Notes under the pieces: generated by a model | The model's input: only the letters and a program-made list of their open reading frames with translations | Told to the model about the DNA's origin: nothing | Database searches by the model: none | DNA from: Whitmania pigra | Lineage: Eukaryota; Annelida; Clitellata; Hirudinida; Haemopidae | Direction: 5' to 3' | Length of the DNA: 64,000 nucleotides | Assembly: GCA_021613335.1 (NCBI GenBank) | Contig: JAJTWR010000308.1 | Span: 885,001-949,000, forward strand | Shown here: piece after piece, positions 25,691 through 48,614 of the stretch | How positions within the stretch are numbered: position 1 is the first letter of the stretch | Layout: each line of letters begins with the position of its first letter | Translations under genes and position numbers: made by a program

Positions 25691-26618
25691 GTCACCGTTG
25701 GCAGCTTAATATGTAAAAAATTAAAATCAATAACCTCTCTTTAGCAAATTACGTTAATGATGAGACATGAACCAAGGCCGTTGTCTGCTTAATAGGAAAT
25801 TTTATAATAAGCCTAAATTTTTACACCAAACATTTTAGTGATAACTTACTTGCCTTAATATGTATTTTACAGTTTTTTTTTATGTAGGCAAAGTTGAATA
25901 TAACCGATTAAATTACATTTTTCCAGTTGTCTAACTTTATGTTAAAATATGCAAAGTTAAAGTGATAGTTAATAAATGTTTAAAATTAAATATTGTGAGT
26001 TTAAAGATGTTTCGGCGTTTAAATGCTATCCAATGCATTTCATAAAAAAATAAATCAAAGTTATCGATATTATTTTCGACATCATTGTTTCCAAATCAAC
26101 AGTATCACTTCAGTATTTACCAAATGAAGTATTTTAGTATTTATTAACATTTATTTAAAGGGAAAGTTTCACGACTAAAATGTTAATAAATGGCATTAGT
26201 TCAACTGGACTCGATAAAGACTTTTATTTCAGAAAAAATCTTTAAAGGACAAAACCGAATTATAAACTGAACTTGGATTTTTTTAGAATTGTGCCTAATA
26301 TTATCAACACCGATAAATTGTCACCGATAAGTTTTTAGAATTGTGACTAATTTTATCAACACCGATAAGTTTTCAAAAGCAGTCTGCATAAATATTCAAT
26401 GCGTTGTTGAAATGGCTTGATGTCATGGACCAAATTTTAGATAATTGTTGCAAAAAGAATAATTTATTATATATGTACAATTTTTAATAATCATTATTTT
26501 ATAGTATTTATTAAATTTTCATTGACAAGTATTGCTGAGTCTTCCCTCTACTACTCGTGTTGCTTATCTGGTTTTCTCTTGAGCGGAAAGTATACTGTGT
26601 TGAGTTTGGATTGTCAAG

Positions 26619-28637
<2,019 letters not shown>

Positions 28638-28657
28638 GACTGTTGTTTGTGTTTCAA

Positions 28658-28663
28658 AATAAA
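28658..28663 (+). terminator. Poly(A) signal AATAAA of PA2G4
   Basis: Canonical hexamer 21 bases after the stop codon. Another AATAAA near 28747 is a possible alternative. The SLC16-like gene ends on the opposite strand only 217 bases from the PA2G4 stop. Confidence 0.6.
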
Positions 28664-28853
28664 TTTCAGTAGGAAATGACTGTAATGTTCGGTGGTCGAA
28701 ACTAAAGTAATTTTCGTCAGATTGTGTTAGTGGTGTCCTTATTGATCTAATAAAGGCAAACATCCACTGGTGAATCTTTTTTGTTGGTGAGAACGAACTT
28801 TATGACAGTTTATGAGTGCTTAGAAAACATTAGTTGTTGGCGGGGATTTGAAT

Positions 28854-31563
28854 TCATTTCGGGTTGTCGGAGATGGGTGTGAATTGCCTTGTGGGGTCTT
28901 GTCGTACGTTGACTAGATCATCCGTTACGCGGTTGCTTTCGCACACTGCTTCTGGAACGTTCCTATGACATTCCATGAGTAATCTCTGGTTTTCGTCTGT
29001 TTCTTGTTCACGGAACCGAAGCCATTTCAGAGGGAGGCTTGCAAGACCTGCCCCTGCTATCATGACTCCTGCCACGATGAAAGAAGTGGAATGCGTTAGG
29101 GGAATCCATCCTGTTTTAGTAAATGGGATTTAATAAAATACAAGGCATAATTTAATTTATGCAATTGTTCAATTTAGTAGAACGTTAAAGTTTGAGTTAT
29201 TCAAGAATAATACTTCCTAGTCCAATTACTTAACTATGCTAGCGCTTCAATAACAGATCATAGATTTTTTTTTATACATATTCCAACAAAGTAATTTTTA
29301 AAGTAAATTTCAAAAGTAAGACTTATTTACTTGATAATAGTGGAGCCATCATTGTAGAAAGGCCTTGGAAAAATGACGAAATGGAATACGATTGAGGAAA
29401 TCTTTTAACACCAAACATGTCCATTAAGAAGATTGGATTAAGAGTGACAAGGCTAGCTAAAATAAATAGCAAGCAACACGATTTGTATGTTCAAGCTATT
29501 GAATAATTCAATTAATTGAATATACTTTATGCAGATTTATTTAAAACAAACCCATGAATAATCCAAAAAAGACTGTCACAACCATTTGATGCCCATAAGA
29601 CGAGATCCAAGGCAGTGCAAGTGCTAAGACCCCACAAGTTAATAACGTCGAAGGATGTAAGATGAACTTAAAATACGTCCATAGGTCGCACAAAAATCCT
29701 ACAGGAACCCTGAACCCAGAGCTGAGAACCCAGAGACTAGTGAGAAGCACTCTCGATTGGTCTGCTTTCAGTCCGGTGAAGAAGATGTGAGCAGGCAGGT
29801 TCATGATGAACATAAAGGAAGCTAAGGTACAGAAGTTTAATTTACTTCTCAGAGATGGGTGGCTGACACATTAGGGCTAACCGATGAATGGCGTGATGAA
29901 GGAAAGGCTGTATAAGATAAATGAGGCCTTTTGCAGGACTATAAAAAATTCATTCAATTCAAAACACGAAGGTTTTCTGTCTGAATAAATTGAAACAATG
30001 TTGTTTCCTGATGATTTGATAACTTTATAAATTACATTTTGAGACATCTCTTCCTCAGTAACGGAGGATGGGTTCTGGCAGTCAGATTCCCTGAGAATCT
30101 CATTGACTTCTGCTTTCGTAGAAACTGTTTCCTCAAAATACTGCTGAGCGCAAATTGCCTGAGAAGCGCTGACGAGTAAGTTGTCGTTTGTAATGACGAA
30201 TCCATCCAAGGAACCGGAAGAATTCTCCCTTATCCTTTCTCTTTCTCGTGACATTTGTCGTATTATGAATGACATTTCCACTGTGTCTTTTGATGCGAGT
30301 CGCCTGTAGAGTCTCTGAATCTTTGTTTTAACCGACTTTAACGAAGAAGTTTTCTGAACGACTCCATTGAAGATCATACCGCAAGCAATCCCATTAAGAA
30401 ACAGTGCGCCATAAATTTGATTGGCCCCTCTCCAGCCATACCATGCGACCAAACATTTAGTACACGGAGAGATTATGAATCCTGAAAATCCTGAAGCGGA
30501 GAGGATGATTGCCACTGCTGTGCCTCTGTAGGATTTGAAGGTCCTCGATATGATAACGATGCACGATAGGTGAATTGCTCCAAATCCAATACCTAGAAAG
30601 TGAAACGTAGTTAAAAAATAACAAGATTACGAATTACATCGATCCCCATCATCTAAGCTATATGTGTTACTAGTTATAACCAACTAATTAGCTAATAATT
30701 ATTATTATTACACATATTAATACATGTCAGTATGCCTTGATTAAGAAAAGTTAAATTAGAAGTCTATAATTCTCACACTGCAAATGAGATTTAAAAAGTT
30801 ATTGAATAAATTAATAGCATTCAATTTACAAATCATTCGTTGAAAAGTTCCCTAATTAAAATTAATTGAAACGCCGCTAATACTGAGAGTTAACTGACAT
30901 TTCGTGACATTTAAATGACATTCCCCAGATTTTCACTGAAACTCTCGCGAAAATAAACATTTGTCGATTATTATTAACCCAAAATTAAAGACATTAAAAA
31001 TTAGTCATAAACGATCACATAAAAAATGACATTTTCAGACTAAAAATCATCGAAATCAAACAGAATTCAACAACAGAAATAATTGTCTGAAGCAGATAGT
31101 TAAGGAGCTTGACATCTCAAACAAACCTGCCAACATGGTATAACAGAAAATCAAATGATTGCCGTGAGATGCCAACGAACTTCCTATCAATCCAGCGGAA
31201 GAGATCACAGACCCAGTTGTCATGACTACCAAAAAATGAAACCTCCTGAGCATGAAACAATAGAATGGAGCTGCGGAAGCGATCGCAAGTACATTGTAAA
31301 ATTCACCATCAATAAAGACCGTGTCTCCCATACTCACACGTAACCAGGTAAATGCCAGGAAGCAGTGATCCAATCAGGACAATCCGCGTACTTCCGGCTT
31401 TTTTGAATTCATCTAAAAAAATCGGATAAAGTTCTGGAAAGCTCTGACACATCCCTTCCACGAGGCAGTTGCAGACGATGGCAGCTACAAGCACCAAAGC
31501 TTTTCTCCAAAAGGATTGATTATCCAGGTAAACTTCTGCTGCGCTGTTCTGATGTAATCCCAT
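28854..31563 (-). CDS. SLC16 (monocarboxylate-transporter)-like major facilitator protein
   Basis: Six exons, right to left: 31338-31563, 31127-31270, 29882-30592, 29552-29821, 29331-29456, 28854-29110; 577 codons plus stop, in phase. Hydropathy suggests about twelve helices with a long cytosolic loop (about residues 215-345) between the sixth and seventh, as in SLC16. Family-like segments: LVEGMCQSFPELYPIFLDEF in helix 1, GIGFGAIHLSCIVIISRTF, RGTAVAIILSASGFSGFI, YGWRGANQIYGALFLNGI, and in the second half SLVTLNPIFLMDMFGVKRFP followed by FFQGLSTMMAPLLS. The usual DGGWGW-type motif before helix 1 is absent (NQSFWRKALVLV instead), so this is a divergent member and substrate cannot be assigned. 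It converges on PA2G4. Confidence 0.85.
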
Positions 31564-32953
31564 GGTTACAAAAACGTGTTCCAGCTTTTATTTACCTCCA
31601 AACGCATTTCTAGAGTCATTTTTAGCCAAAATCTTGAATCGCTTTCGCGCGGTTTACTATTAGCTATAAGCATGAGAACTCTAGTCCGAGCGTGTATCTT
31701 GAGCCATTTAAAAACTGACTAGGCAGTTATTAACAGCTCTTAAATATGCAATGTTGAGAGCTTTTAATTATTAAAATTTGCATGTCATTAAGAACTTTTG
31801 AAAGCATATCATCATATCAATGTCTCTCTCAGTCGGCGAGAGACTTCTATCGTGCCATTTTCAGCCAACCAATCGAGGCGAGAGGTCGGAGTTGTAAACT
31901 TGTAAATAAATTCGAACTTTGGACTATAAAATATCGCTCAAGTTTATTTGCTAGGGCCATATGCGTCGTGAAGTGTCTGGCCGGTCATTTAATAGCAATG
32001 GACTCAAAAGTGGAGATGGGTGGGCTCGGATTCCGTTATGATTATCAAGCCATTATCAGAGGTTCTGCTATCTTCACATTAAGAAGATCAAGGTTGATAG
32101 CGCCAAAGCAATCAGCAAGGCTTATAATGTGATTTTTTACGCTTATATGCTCCTTCAATTATTTAATCAATTTTGTAAAAAAAGTAATTTTTATTTAATA
32201 AATATTAATTTAATAATAACAAGCTTTTGGAGATATTATTCTACATGGGCCCTATTTTACAAATGTGGATACTAATAGTCACGACAATGATGTTAATTAA
32301 ATGAAATTAGTTAAATATCACCAAGGCTAAAAAAAAGGTCTCTCGTGAAGACTTTGCATATTATGAATTATTATTGTTATTATTATTAATGTTATTATTA
32401 TTATTACTAACTATTTCTTACAGGCTCACAGGCAGTTAATCGGAATTGCTGCACGATGGACTATTGCAAGAGATTTTTTAGCCTTTGCGACGAATATAAA
32501 GTTTATTCAATAAACGATGGCAATAATAATCTTGAAATCTCCTTGTCTAATCACACAAAAATGACCTTGAGATAATTACTCTTTTTTTCGACTTTTTGTC
32601 GCCTTGAGGCAAGAGCACTTTTCGTATCGATGGCGAATTGACTGCTTGTTGGTTATCGATGTTATCAATTAATTATATCATGAAATGTTTGAATGTTTCT
32701 CATTTTACGGAACCTTTATTAGGCAACGTTAGTCGGATTATATAAATAGCGGGGGAATTAGCGGGGGAGGTAGACTATGTGTCTAACATAATTTGCAACT
32801 TATTATTCGCAAATGATGCCTGCACATTCAAGTTACCAAGTTTACAACTTTATTTTATATTTTATTTAGTAAATATTTGTTACAGAACACGATTATAAGA
32901 TACGTCTGAAAATAAGCCGCACAATTTTTTGAATATTATTATTATTACTATTT

Positions 32954-32984
<31 letters not shown>

Positions 32985-33470
32985 GTTGAAGGGGATCGAT
33001 GAAATATTTATCATCATTGGTTGCAAGCAATATTTTCGACCGGAGCAACTTTTAGCTAATTGTCACAATGTGTGATGTTTGCCAGCCAATAATCGTTTGG
33101 ATGGTTTTATGAATTGAAACATGCTTCACAAAGCTCTAATTTTCGCGTATTTCCACTATCTCTGTTCGCTCTCTTCCAAATAACTATTATAATTAGCTCT
33201 AAACCCTATTGGGTAATGCGTCTTAAAAAGTTGTGTTAATAGCAATTGTAACTTTAATAATAGATTAACTTCTTTAAGCGGAAGTCAGATTATTTCCAGG
33301 GATTGTTACCGACGCTAACTACTACTTCTAATTCTACTCATGCCACGTGAACATGCTAGCCATGTGAAGGCCAAAGCCAAATCATGACAGGTACCAAAAG
33401 TTTCTGCAAGCCCCTAAAAGTTCCAACCCTAGCCGAAACACTGATGGCATCACTCCTCGCTAGCTGATTT
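31564..33470. other. AT-rich intergenic stretch upstream of the SLC16-like gene
   Basis: Holds the SLC16-like promoter side. Small trinucleotide ATT runs occur near 32367-32411 and 32935-32980. A 116-codon open frame on + (31782-32132) has no domain or splice context and is not called. No transposon ends were seen before 33470. Confidence 0.45.
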
Positions 33471-33551
33471 ATGCCAGCCACTTCTACAGGCGCCATATCA
33501 AATTACCGCCCCCACCTCAAAATATTCCTCAAAAAAATCGTAGAAAAGTCT
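33471..33551 (+). mobile_element. Possible LINE reverse-transcriptase scrap hosting a hAT insertion
   Basis: The + frame reads AISNYRPHLKIFLKKIVEK, close to the ISNYRPIS-x-x-KIVEK pattern at the start of non-LTR reverse-transcriptase domains, but short and with residues missing. The hAT element begins 9 bases later. The sequence after the hAT (from 34845) did not give a clear continuation, so this is weak. Confidence 0.3.
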
Positions 33552-33559
33552 ATCTACAG

Positions 33560-34836
33560 CAGGGGTTCCCAACCTTTTTGTGCCCATGGCTCCCTTAGAA
33601 GACAAAATGTGGTCCACGGCCCCCCTATCAAAATTTTTCAAGAAAAAAAGTAATGAACAATAATTTACTGTCAATTTAAGATTGCTCCTGCTTCTTGTTC
33701 ACAAGTAAATGGAATCTGGGCTTTAATTTTGACAGGGCCGCTCTCATGTCATCCTTTGCATCAAGTTTGTTTCGCGATTTTGTTTTGATTGTCAGCAGGG
33801 TTGAAAATCCAGCTTCACAGAGGTAGGTTGTCACAAAAGGAATGATGGATGTCACGGCTCTTTTGGATAGAACTGGGTATGATATCATCATGGAGCACCA
33901 AAAGTTAGCCAAACTCTTGACCTGAAACTCCCTCTTTAGCAACTCTTTGTGCCTCAGATCAATGAGATCATCTTTGGCCAAGTCCTGATCATCCACACTT
34001 TCCAAATTGACCAAAAATGGATTCCTGACCCAGGTATCATGGGGTTGCAACTCTTTCGTAATAAAGTAGTCATGAAATGATGCTCCATCAGAGTTCCTAA
34101 GTGAGCCAAAATGTCGCCTTTAAGAGAAGCTGGTATGGTGCCAGCTGCCTCCAGACTGGGTTGCAGAGACTCTTCTAATCTTGAAAAATTGGCAAAGTTG
34201 TTATTCTCCACTCTTCTGATCCACAGGGGCAGCTTCTCCAGAAATGAGCCTAGTTCCTTACCAGCATCAATAACAGTCATGTTAGGACCCTGAATCAGTG
34301 TTAAGCTCATTTAAATGGGTGAAAATGTCAGCCAAATATGCCAGTGATAGGCTGAATTCTGGCAGACAAAAAGGTCACTCTGAGAAACATCTCTTGTAAG
34401 AACACCTCAATCTGCAGTTCCATTAGTTGTCTGAAAACCTGCCCTCTGGACATCCACCTGACGTCAGTATGAAAGAGCAAGACTTCAAAAGGAGCACCTC
34501 CCTCCTTGCAGAGTTCCTTGAATAGTCTGTGGTTTGTTGCTCTTGCACGGATGTAGTTCACCACCTTTACTACTGTTGACATCACTTCTTTCAATCCATT
34601 TGGAAGAGTCTTTGCTGCAAGGGCATATCGATAGAACATGCAATGAGTGACAGTCACAAGAGGTGACTCTGCTCTGACACTTTCCTGTACTTTATCATAA
34701 ACTCTGCTCCATACTCGTTACTTGTGCATAAATATTAATCTCGGATTTTTTAAAAAGTTAGTTTAAAAATAATTTTGAAAATTTGTTATGTTGATTTTTG
34801 GAAAGTACTCCACGGCTCCCAGGTTGGGAATTCCTA
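33560..34836 (-). mobile_element. hAT transposon (ZBED5-like transposase), broken, with 8-bp target duplication
   Basis: Inverted ends CAGGGGTTCCCAACC (33560) and TAGGAATTCCCAACC (reverse strand, from 34836) match at 12 of 15 positions. Flanking 8-mers ATCTACAG (33552-33559) and ACCTACAG (34837-34844) match at 7 of 8, as expected for a hAT target duplication. The minus strand encodes the C-terminal half of a ZBED5-type transposase: VRWMSRGQVFRQLMELQIEV near 34440, then after frame changes NPFLVNLESVDDQDLAKDDL and the dimerisation segment TYLCEAGFSTLLTIKTKSRN near 33780. The N-terminal zinc finger and much of the catalytic domain are missing and the frame is interrupted at about 34320, so it is inactive. 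Confidence 0.85.
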
Positions 34837-34844
34837 ACCTACAG

Positions 34845-36032
34845 AAACGCATTTATTGTAAATCAAACCACATTTCTATGCCAAACTGATCTCCCCAGAC
34901 ATAGATTCTTTTTTACATTATTCCCTATTAAGTATCTTAAAAATGTCATGAATGAGTTATTACAAAGCTTAGCAATATTTTAAAAGCAGTTTGGAAGGCC
35001 AGGAATTCCAGAAACTTTTACAATTGTCCACACAATCTCGAGGAACTGAGGGTACGATGAAAATCCCAAGGACCCACATTATCTCACATTATATACCCAA
35101 TAGGTTCACATTATTTTCAGTTATAAGTTGATCTTGAAATTTTTTAACATGATTCTTAAGCCCTCCAATGAACACGACCAGCAGTAAAAGCTTTAGTTAA
35201 CAACAATCTGTAGCACCAGCAAAAATTTATTATCCAAACAAAGAACAGGTGACAATACATTTCGTACTTCGCCTGAAATAGCAGTGCACTTATTAATTAA
35301 TTAATTGAATGATTGATTCAAAGTAGCACGTTCCTGCAGGTGAATTCTTGTGAGGATGCTAATAAGTTATCAATAATAACAACCATAATAAGAATAAATA
35401 ACGTACATCAACGACAAGGATGATAATTCTGGTTTGAACTTTTGTCAAATTTTACAAAACGAAAACACTGACAACGCAATATTACTTTTCAATTGTCAAC
35501 AGAAAAAAACATTTCCGAACATTCTGGTCCTCTACAAGAAAATAAAAATAAAAATAGTAATCTCAAGGCTTCATAAACCAGTTTTCAACTTTATCATCCA
35601 ACAAAGCACTTAAATGCCAGAAAATGATTTAAAAAACATTTTTACAAATTAATTGCATAATAGTAAGTTGGACTAATTAGAGGTTGAATGTTTAACCTTA
35701 TAAGTTGGAAAAGTTTTCTCATCGTGAACGAATTTATGATCTATCTACAGCATGATAAGATACATTTTGCCACACACTTAAACTTAAGTCTCTGATGTGC
35801 TTTCATCAAAGGGACTTTGACGTCCCAAGTTGAAATAAGCAGATTAAAAACTAACCACAAAAATATAGTCGATCGTTGACGTTAGTCGAGCTTAGAAATT
35901 TCCAAAATTCTTCAATTAACAAATTTCAATTTCGGAGGAAAACCTGCGCCTCGGGCAAACGAGCCCGGGTTCTCCGTGACGAGTCGTTCTTGCTACTGAG
36001 ACAAGAAATTGAAGGATGAAAATGAGAGAAAA
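34845..36032. other. Intergenic stretch between the hAT element and the SIK 3' end
   Basis: AT-rich, containing the SIK 3' UTR at its right end. No gene, no defined repeat. A small G/C-rich patch at 35930-35990 lies 40 bases beyond the SIK stop on the 3' side. Confidence 0.4.
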
Positions 36033-44977
<8,945 letters not shown>

Positions 44978-47900
44978 ATGTCTAAAATTTGTGCAAAATG
45001 CGAAAAGGCTGTTTATCCTTTAGAAGAACTTAAGTGTTTAGATAAGGCAAGCCATTAAACTTTCCACATCATAGATTTATCATCGAATTCATTGGATCGT
45101 ATGTTTTGATAGATATGGCATAAAGTTTGTTTCAAGTGCTGGGAGTGTGGAATGGCATTAAACATGAAGAACTACAAGGGCTACAATAAGTTTCCCTACT
45201 GCAATGCGTTAGGCTGATTTGCATTTGTTTCTTTTTTACTGGGATTATAATTGCTTATAAATATTATATTTAAACTCAACATCAATCACATGAGTAAGTT
45301 GCAGACAGTTGCAATAGGGAACGTTTTTCAATTAAGATGTTTTTCAAGTTATGGCTATATTGGAATATAACATTTGATTTTGTATTTGATGATTTACTTA
45401 AGCTTCTTGTAATGCAGCCACTACCCTCAGACAAAACACACAGTTGTGGCAGATACACCGGAATTGCAGAGACTAAGTCAGACTTCGAAGATCCAAAGTC
45501 AGGTAGCAGTTGTGGCATGATTTCAGTTGGATTGATGATCTAATTAAAAGAGTAATGAGTTTTTGGGCTTAATTAATGGTTGTCCTACATGAGCTGAATA
45601 TTTGTATTCATTGGAATAATTTTGCTTTGTCTGTGCAAGAACGCCTATCACACAGAGTTTAAAAAGTCTCTTGGCAAGTACACTCAGATAACAGATGATC
45701 AGGAAATGATGAGGCTGAAGAGAAACCAGGAAATCTTCAGCACGGTAGAATGTGCTATGTGTCCTGTGAATGCTTTACTTCACATGAGATCCTTAGTTCT
45801 GTTTTGAAAGTTTGCATGGCTGACTTCAGTAATCACGAGGCCATCGTGTAGAGCTTACGTTACCGACGTGTGTATGTTAAAATTTCCAACGATTAATAGC
45901 GATCTCCTGAGTTCGTTAAATGCTTTAAAACTGGTTTAAGATGATTTTTATACATTTTTGTGTTCAAGTCAAAGTTCAGGTGCAAAATCTGGCTGGCTGT
46001 TTGATAATCGATTTCCCATTGATGCCTAACACAAAGCTTTTCTTTGTTGTGATTAAATCCATGTAGATTAGTTCTTTCTACCAATTTAATTAGCACAATG
46101 GAAAAATCTTTTTATTTAGTTTTAGAATCGCTATTTTTTTTTCTCATTAGATTAAATATCACGAGGACTTTGAAAAGAACATAAAAGGTTCAAAGATTCA
46201 AATAGCCGACGATCCGGAGACCCAAAGAATGAAGCAACTGAATAGCATCGTTAGTCAGGTGGAGTACAAAGGCTTGAGGGAGAAGGTAGGAGAGATGGAA
46301 GCCAAAAGGAAGGGTGCAGGTGATTGGAATTTTACTGATGCCTTTTGATATTAAATCAATTATAATAGTTTTTATTATTTCTGACTTTTGAGTTGATTTC
46401 AGATAACCATCCCAGCAACAATCCTGTTGAAAATGAACAGCCTGTGCAGTCCCATTCTGTTGCTTATACTGGCCAAGGCAAAGGTGAGTCATTTAGGCAC
46501 AATTGAACATCATAAATAATTCAAGACATTGTTTGAATTCAATATAGTAGTAGATGGATAGAGTTACTTGGATTGGGTTGTTGGATTTTGTCCCCAGCAT
46601 ATTATGGATGCCTTCAAATGAATTTATACACTAGATAGCCTTGAGCCAGGAGAACTTAATTAGTGCTGTTGCAAATTGTGAGCAGTTGGCTGATAGTATG
46701 TATGGCCTTTTGATATTTAAGACCATTTGTGGCTCTCAAACTCCTTCATCTGCGGAGTTCATTGTTCTCAAACTCACCTGCACAAATATGCTCGGAATGT
46801 GGATGGAGTCGAGAGATCCCTAGCTGCACGTACTGGCTTGTGATCAGGATGCAAATGAGGCATTTCTATGCAGTTGTGCTTGGCTGGCTTGCATCATTGC
46901 AGTATCATCATCATCATCTATTTAGGTCTTGAATTACTCATTGCTTTCAATAGATTCTGCAGCAACAATTTGAAATACAGCTAATCAGAGTTTTATCTCA
47001 TTTTTCAATAATTTCATGTGGGAGTATCTAATGAAAACAATTAAAAAGTTTTCTTGGTTTTTATCTAATCCACAAGCAGATTTTAATGGAGTTCAGTTAC
47101 TTGTCAAAGTGATCTGTCAATCAGAACAATTTATGATGTTAATTATGCCTTAATTATTTTTAATGTACTTCATTTATCGCTTATGAATTTGTTTATTTCC
47201 AGTCGATGTGAATCATTCTGGCAAGAAAATTGGTTCAATTAATGATTATGATCCCATCGGACCCGGTTCAGCGCGTACTCCAAACAAGCAGAAGCAAGAA
47301 TGGGAGGAGACAGTACCTTTGGATTCTAAGAAGAACCGTAATTAAATAATTTTACTTAGTGATTAACTTATTAACAAGATTAACTTATTAAAACTAAAAA
47401 ATTCTGACCTACTAATGTATAATAGCAAGTAGAGAGACAAAATATGGTGCTAATGCATTTGTATTTATTTATGCCTCCTTCAGTCAGTCTCATGTAATAA
47501 AAATATCAGCCAAATAAATGATTGAGTGAATATCTTGAGCATTAAGAAACGTAAAAAAATTCTTTTTAAAAATAATAACTTTGTTTATTGGAGCAGCTAC
47601 ACTTTTTAAAAAGATCCATTTTAAACTACTTCTCCATATATTTCATTAATTGAATTTCTGTTGTTGTTATCTGCTAATTGAGGCACGTTGTGTGAAGTGC
47701 ATTTCTAGATTCATTGGGAAATTTTTTAATTTTATGGTCTGGTACTTGGTAAAAATTGTTTTAAATGTGAAATAATTTTAAGAAATCTGGAGCAATTTAT
47801 TTTTATTACAAAAATTTTTGTGCGCAGTGCGTGGAAGCAACTCTCCCACAAACCAGGGGAATGTCAAGCAGAATACCTCAGTACCCAGTGAGTGCTTGAA

Positions 47901-48614
47901 CATTCAAATCAACTTTTTATAAATTTCATTCATTAATAATATGATTATTAATTTGATTAATTAATAATAAATTAATCCTGGTGTTGATGTAATACAAAAA
48001 TATCTGCTTAATACTTAATCATGCTGGAATTATTGATGTAGATTTCATTATCATTTCAAGATGAGATTTTTAGCCAATTTGTTTGAAAGTCAATTTGTTA
48101 ATCACCTGATCTTGACACCTCTATGATGTGATCATTTTTAATGATCATTTTAACAGTCACTTCATGACTTCATTTTTTTAATAAACCTATTTAAGAGATT
48201 TTAACGACTTTTCAGCCAGGCAGATTGACAGCAGAGGATCTGCATCAAAATCAGGCAAAAAATCACTGGTGTGTTCATGTAGTTCTTACTCATGATAACT
48301 ACATAAGCATTAATGACAATGCTTATAATGGCTCAGTTGTCTTACTTTTTTCATATATATTTTAAATTGTTGGTATGGGAATGTTTATTAGTAACCATAA
48401 CCGATCATAAGCTTAAAACAGTTGAAACATTCTGCAGGGAATGATGTGCAAGGCAATGTATGATTACACGGCCCAGGATACTGATGAGGTGACATTCAAA
48501 GAAGATGATGTCATCATCAACTGTGAACCGATCGACGAAGGCTGGATGTATGGCACAGTGCAAAGTACAGGCCTTCGTGGGATGCTGCCCTCGAATTATG
48601 TCGAGAAGATCTGA
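44978..48614 (+). CDS. LASP1: LASP-type LIM and SH3 actin-binding protein
   Basis: Ten exons: 44978-45046, 45113-45207, 45418-45502, 45640-45744, 46151-46319, 46403-46483, 47203-47337, 47828-47887, 48216-48268, 48438-48614; 342 codons plus stop, in phase. LIM domain residues 5-56 ([43 protein letters not shown]). Nebulin repeats follow: [20 protein letters not shown] and [20 protein letters not shown], with a partial third, [21 protein letters not shown] Ser/Gln-rich linker leads to a C-terminal SH3 domain at about 285-342 ([37 protein letters not shown]). The protein links actin and adhesion/membrane sites. The first intron uses a GC donor (AAG then GCAAGC), a known minor class. Human LASP1 is 261 residues, so the linker is longer here. 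Confidence 0.94.

Larger units (their letters stand above)
24241..26618. other. Region between CSPP1-like and PA2G4 genes
   Basis: The genes are divergent, so the far right holds the PA2G4 promoter, and the CSPP1-like 5' exons may lie inside. I see two copies of a dispersed repeat (24679-24775 and 25579-25665) and a slightly more G/C-rich patch at 24840-25330 without a convincing frame, possibly old transposon sequence. The last 600 bases before PA2G4 are AT-rich. Confidence 0.45.

Noticed and set aside
31782..32132. 116-codon + strand open frame upstream of the SLC16-like gene
   Set aside because: Composition and context do not look coding; more likely a chance frame in promoter DNA.
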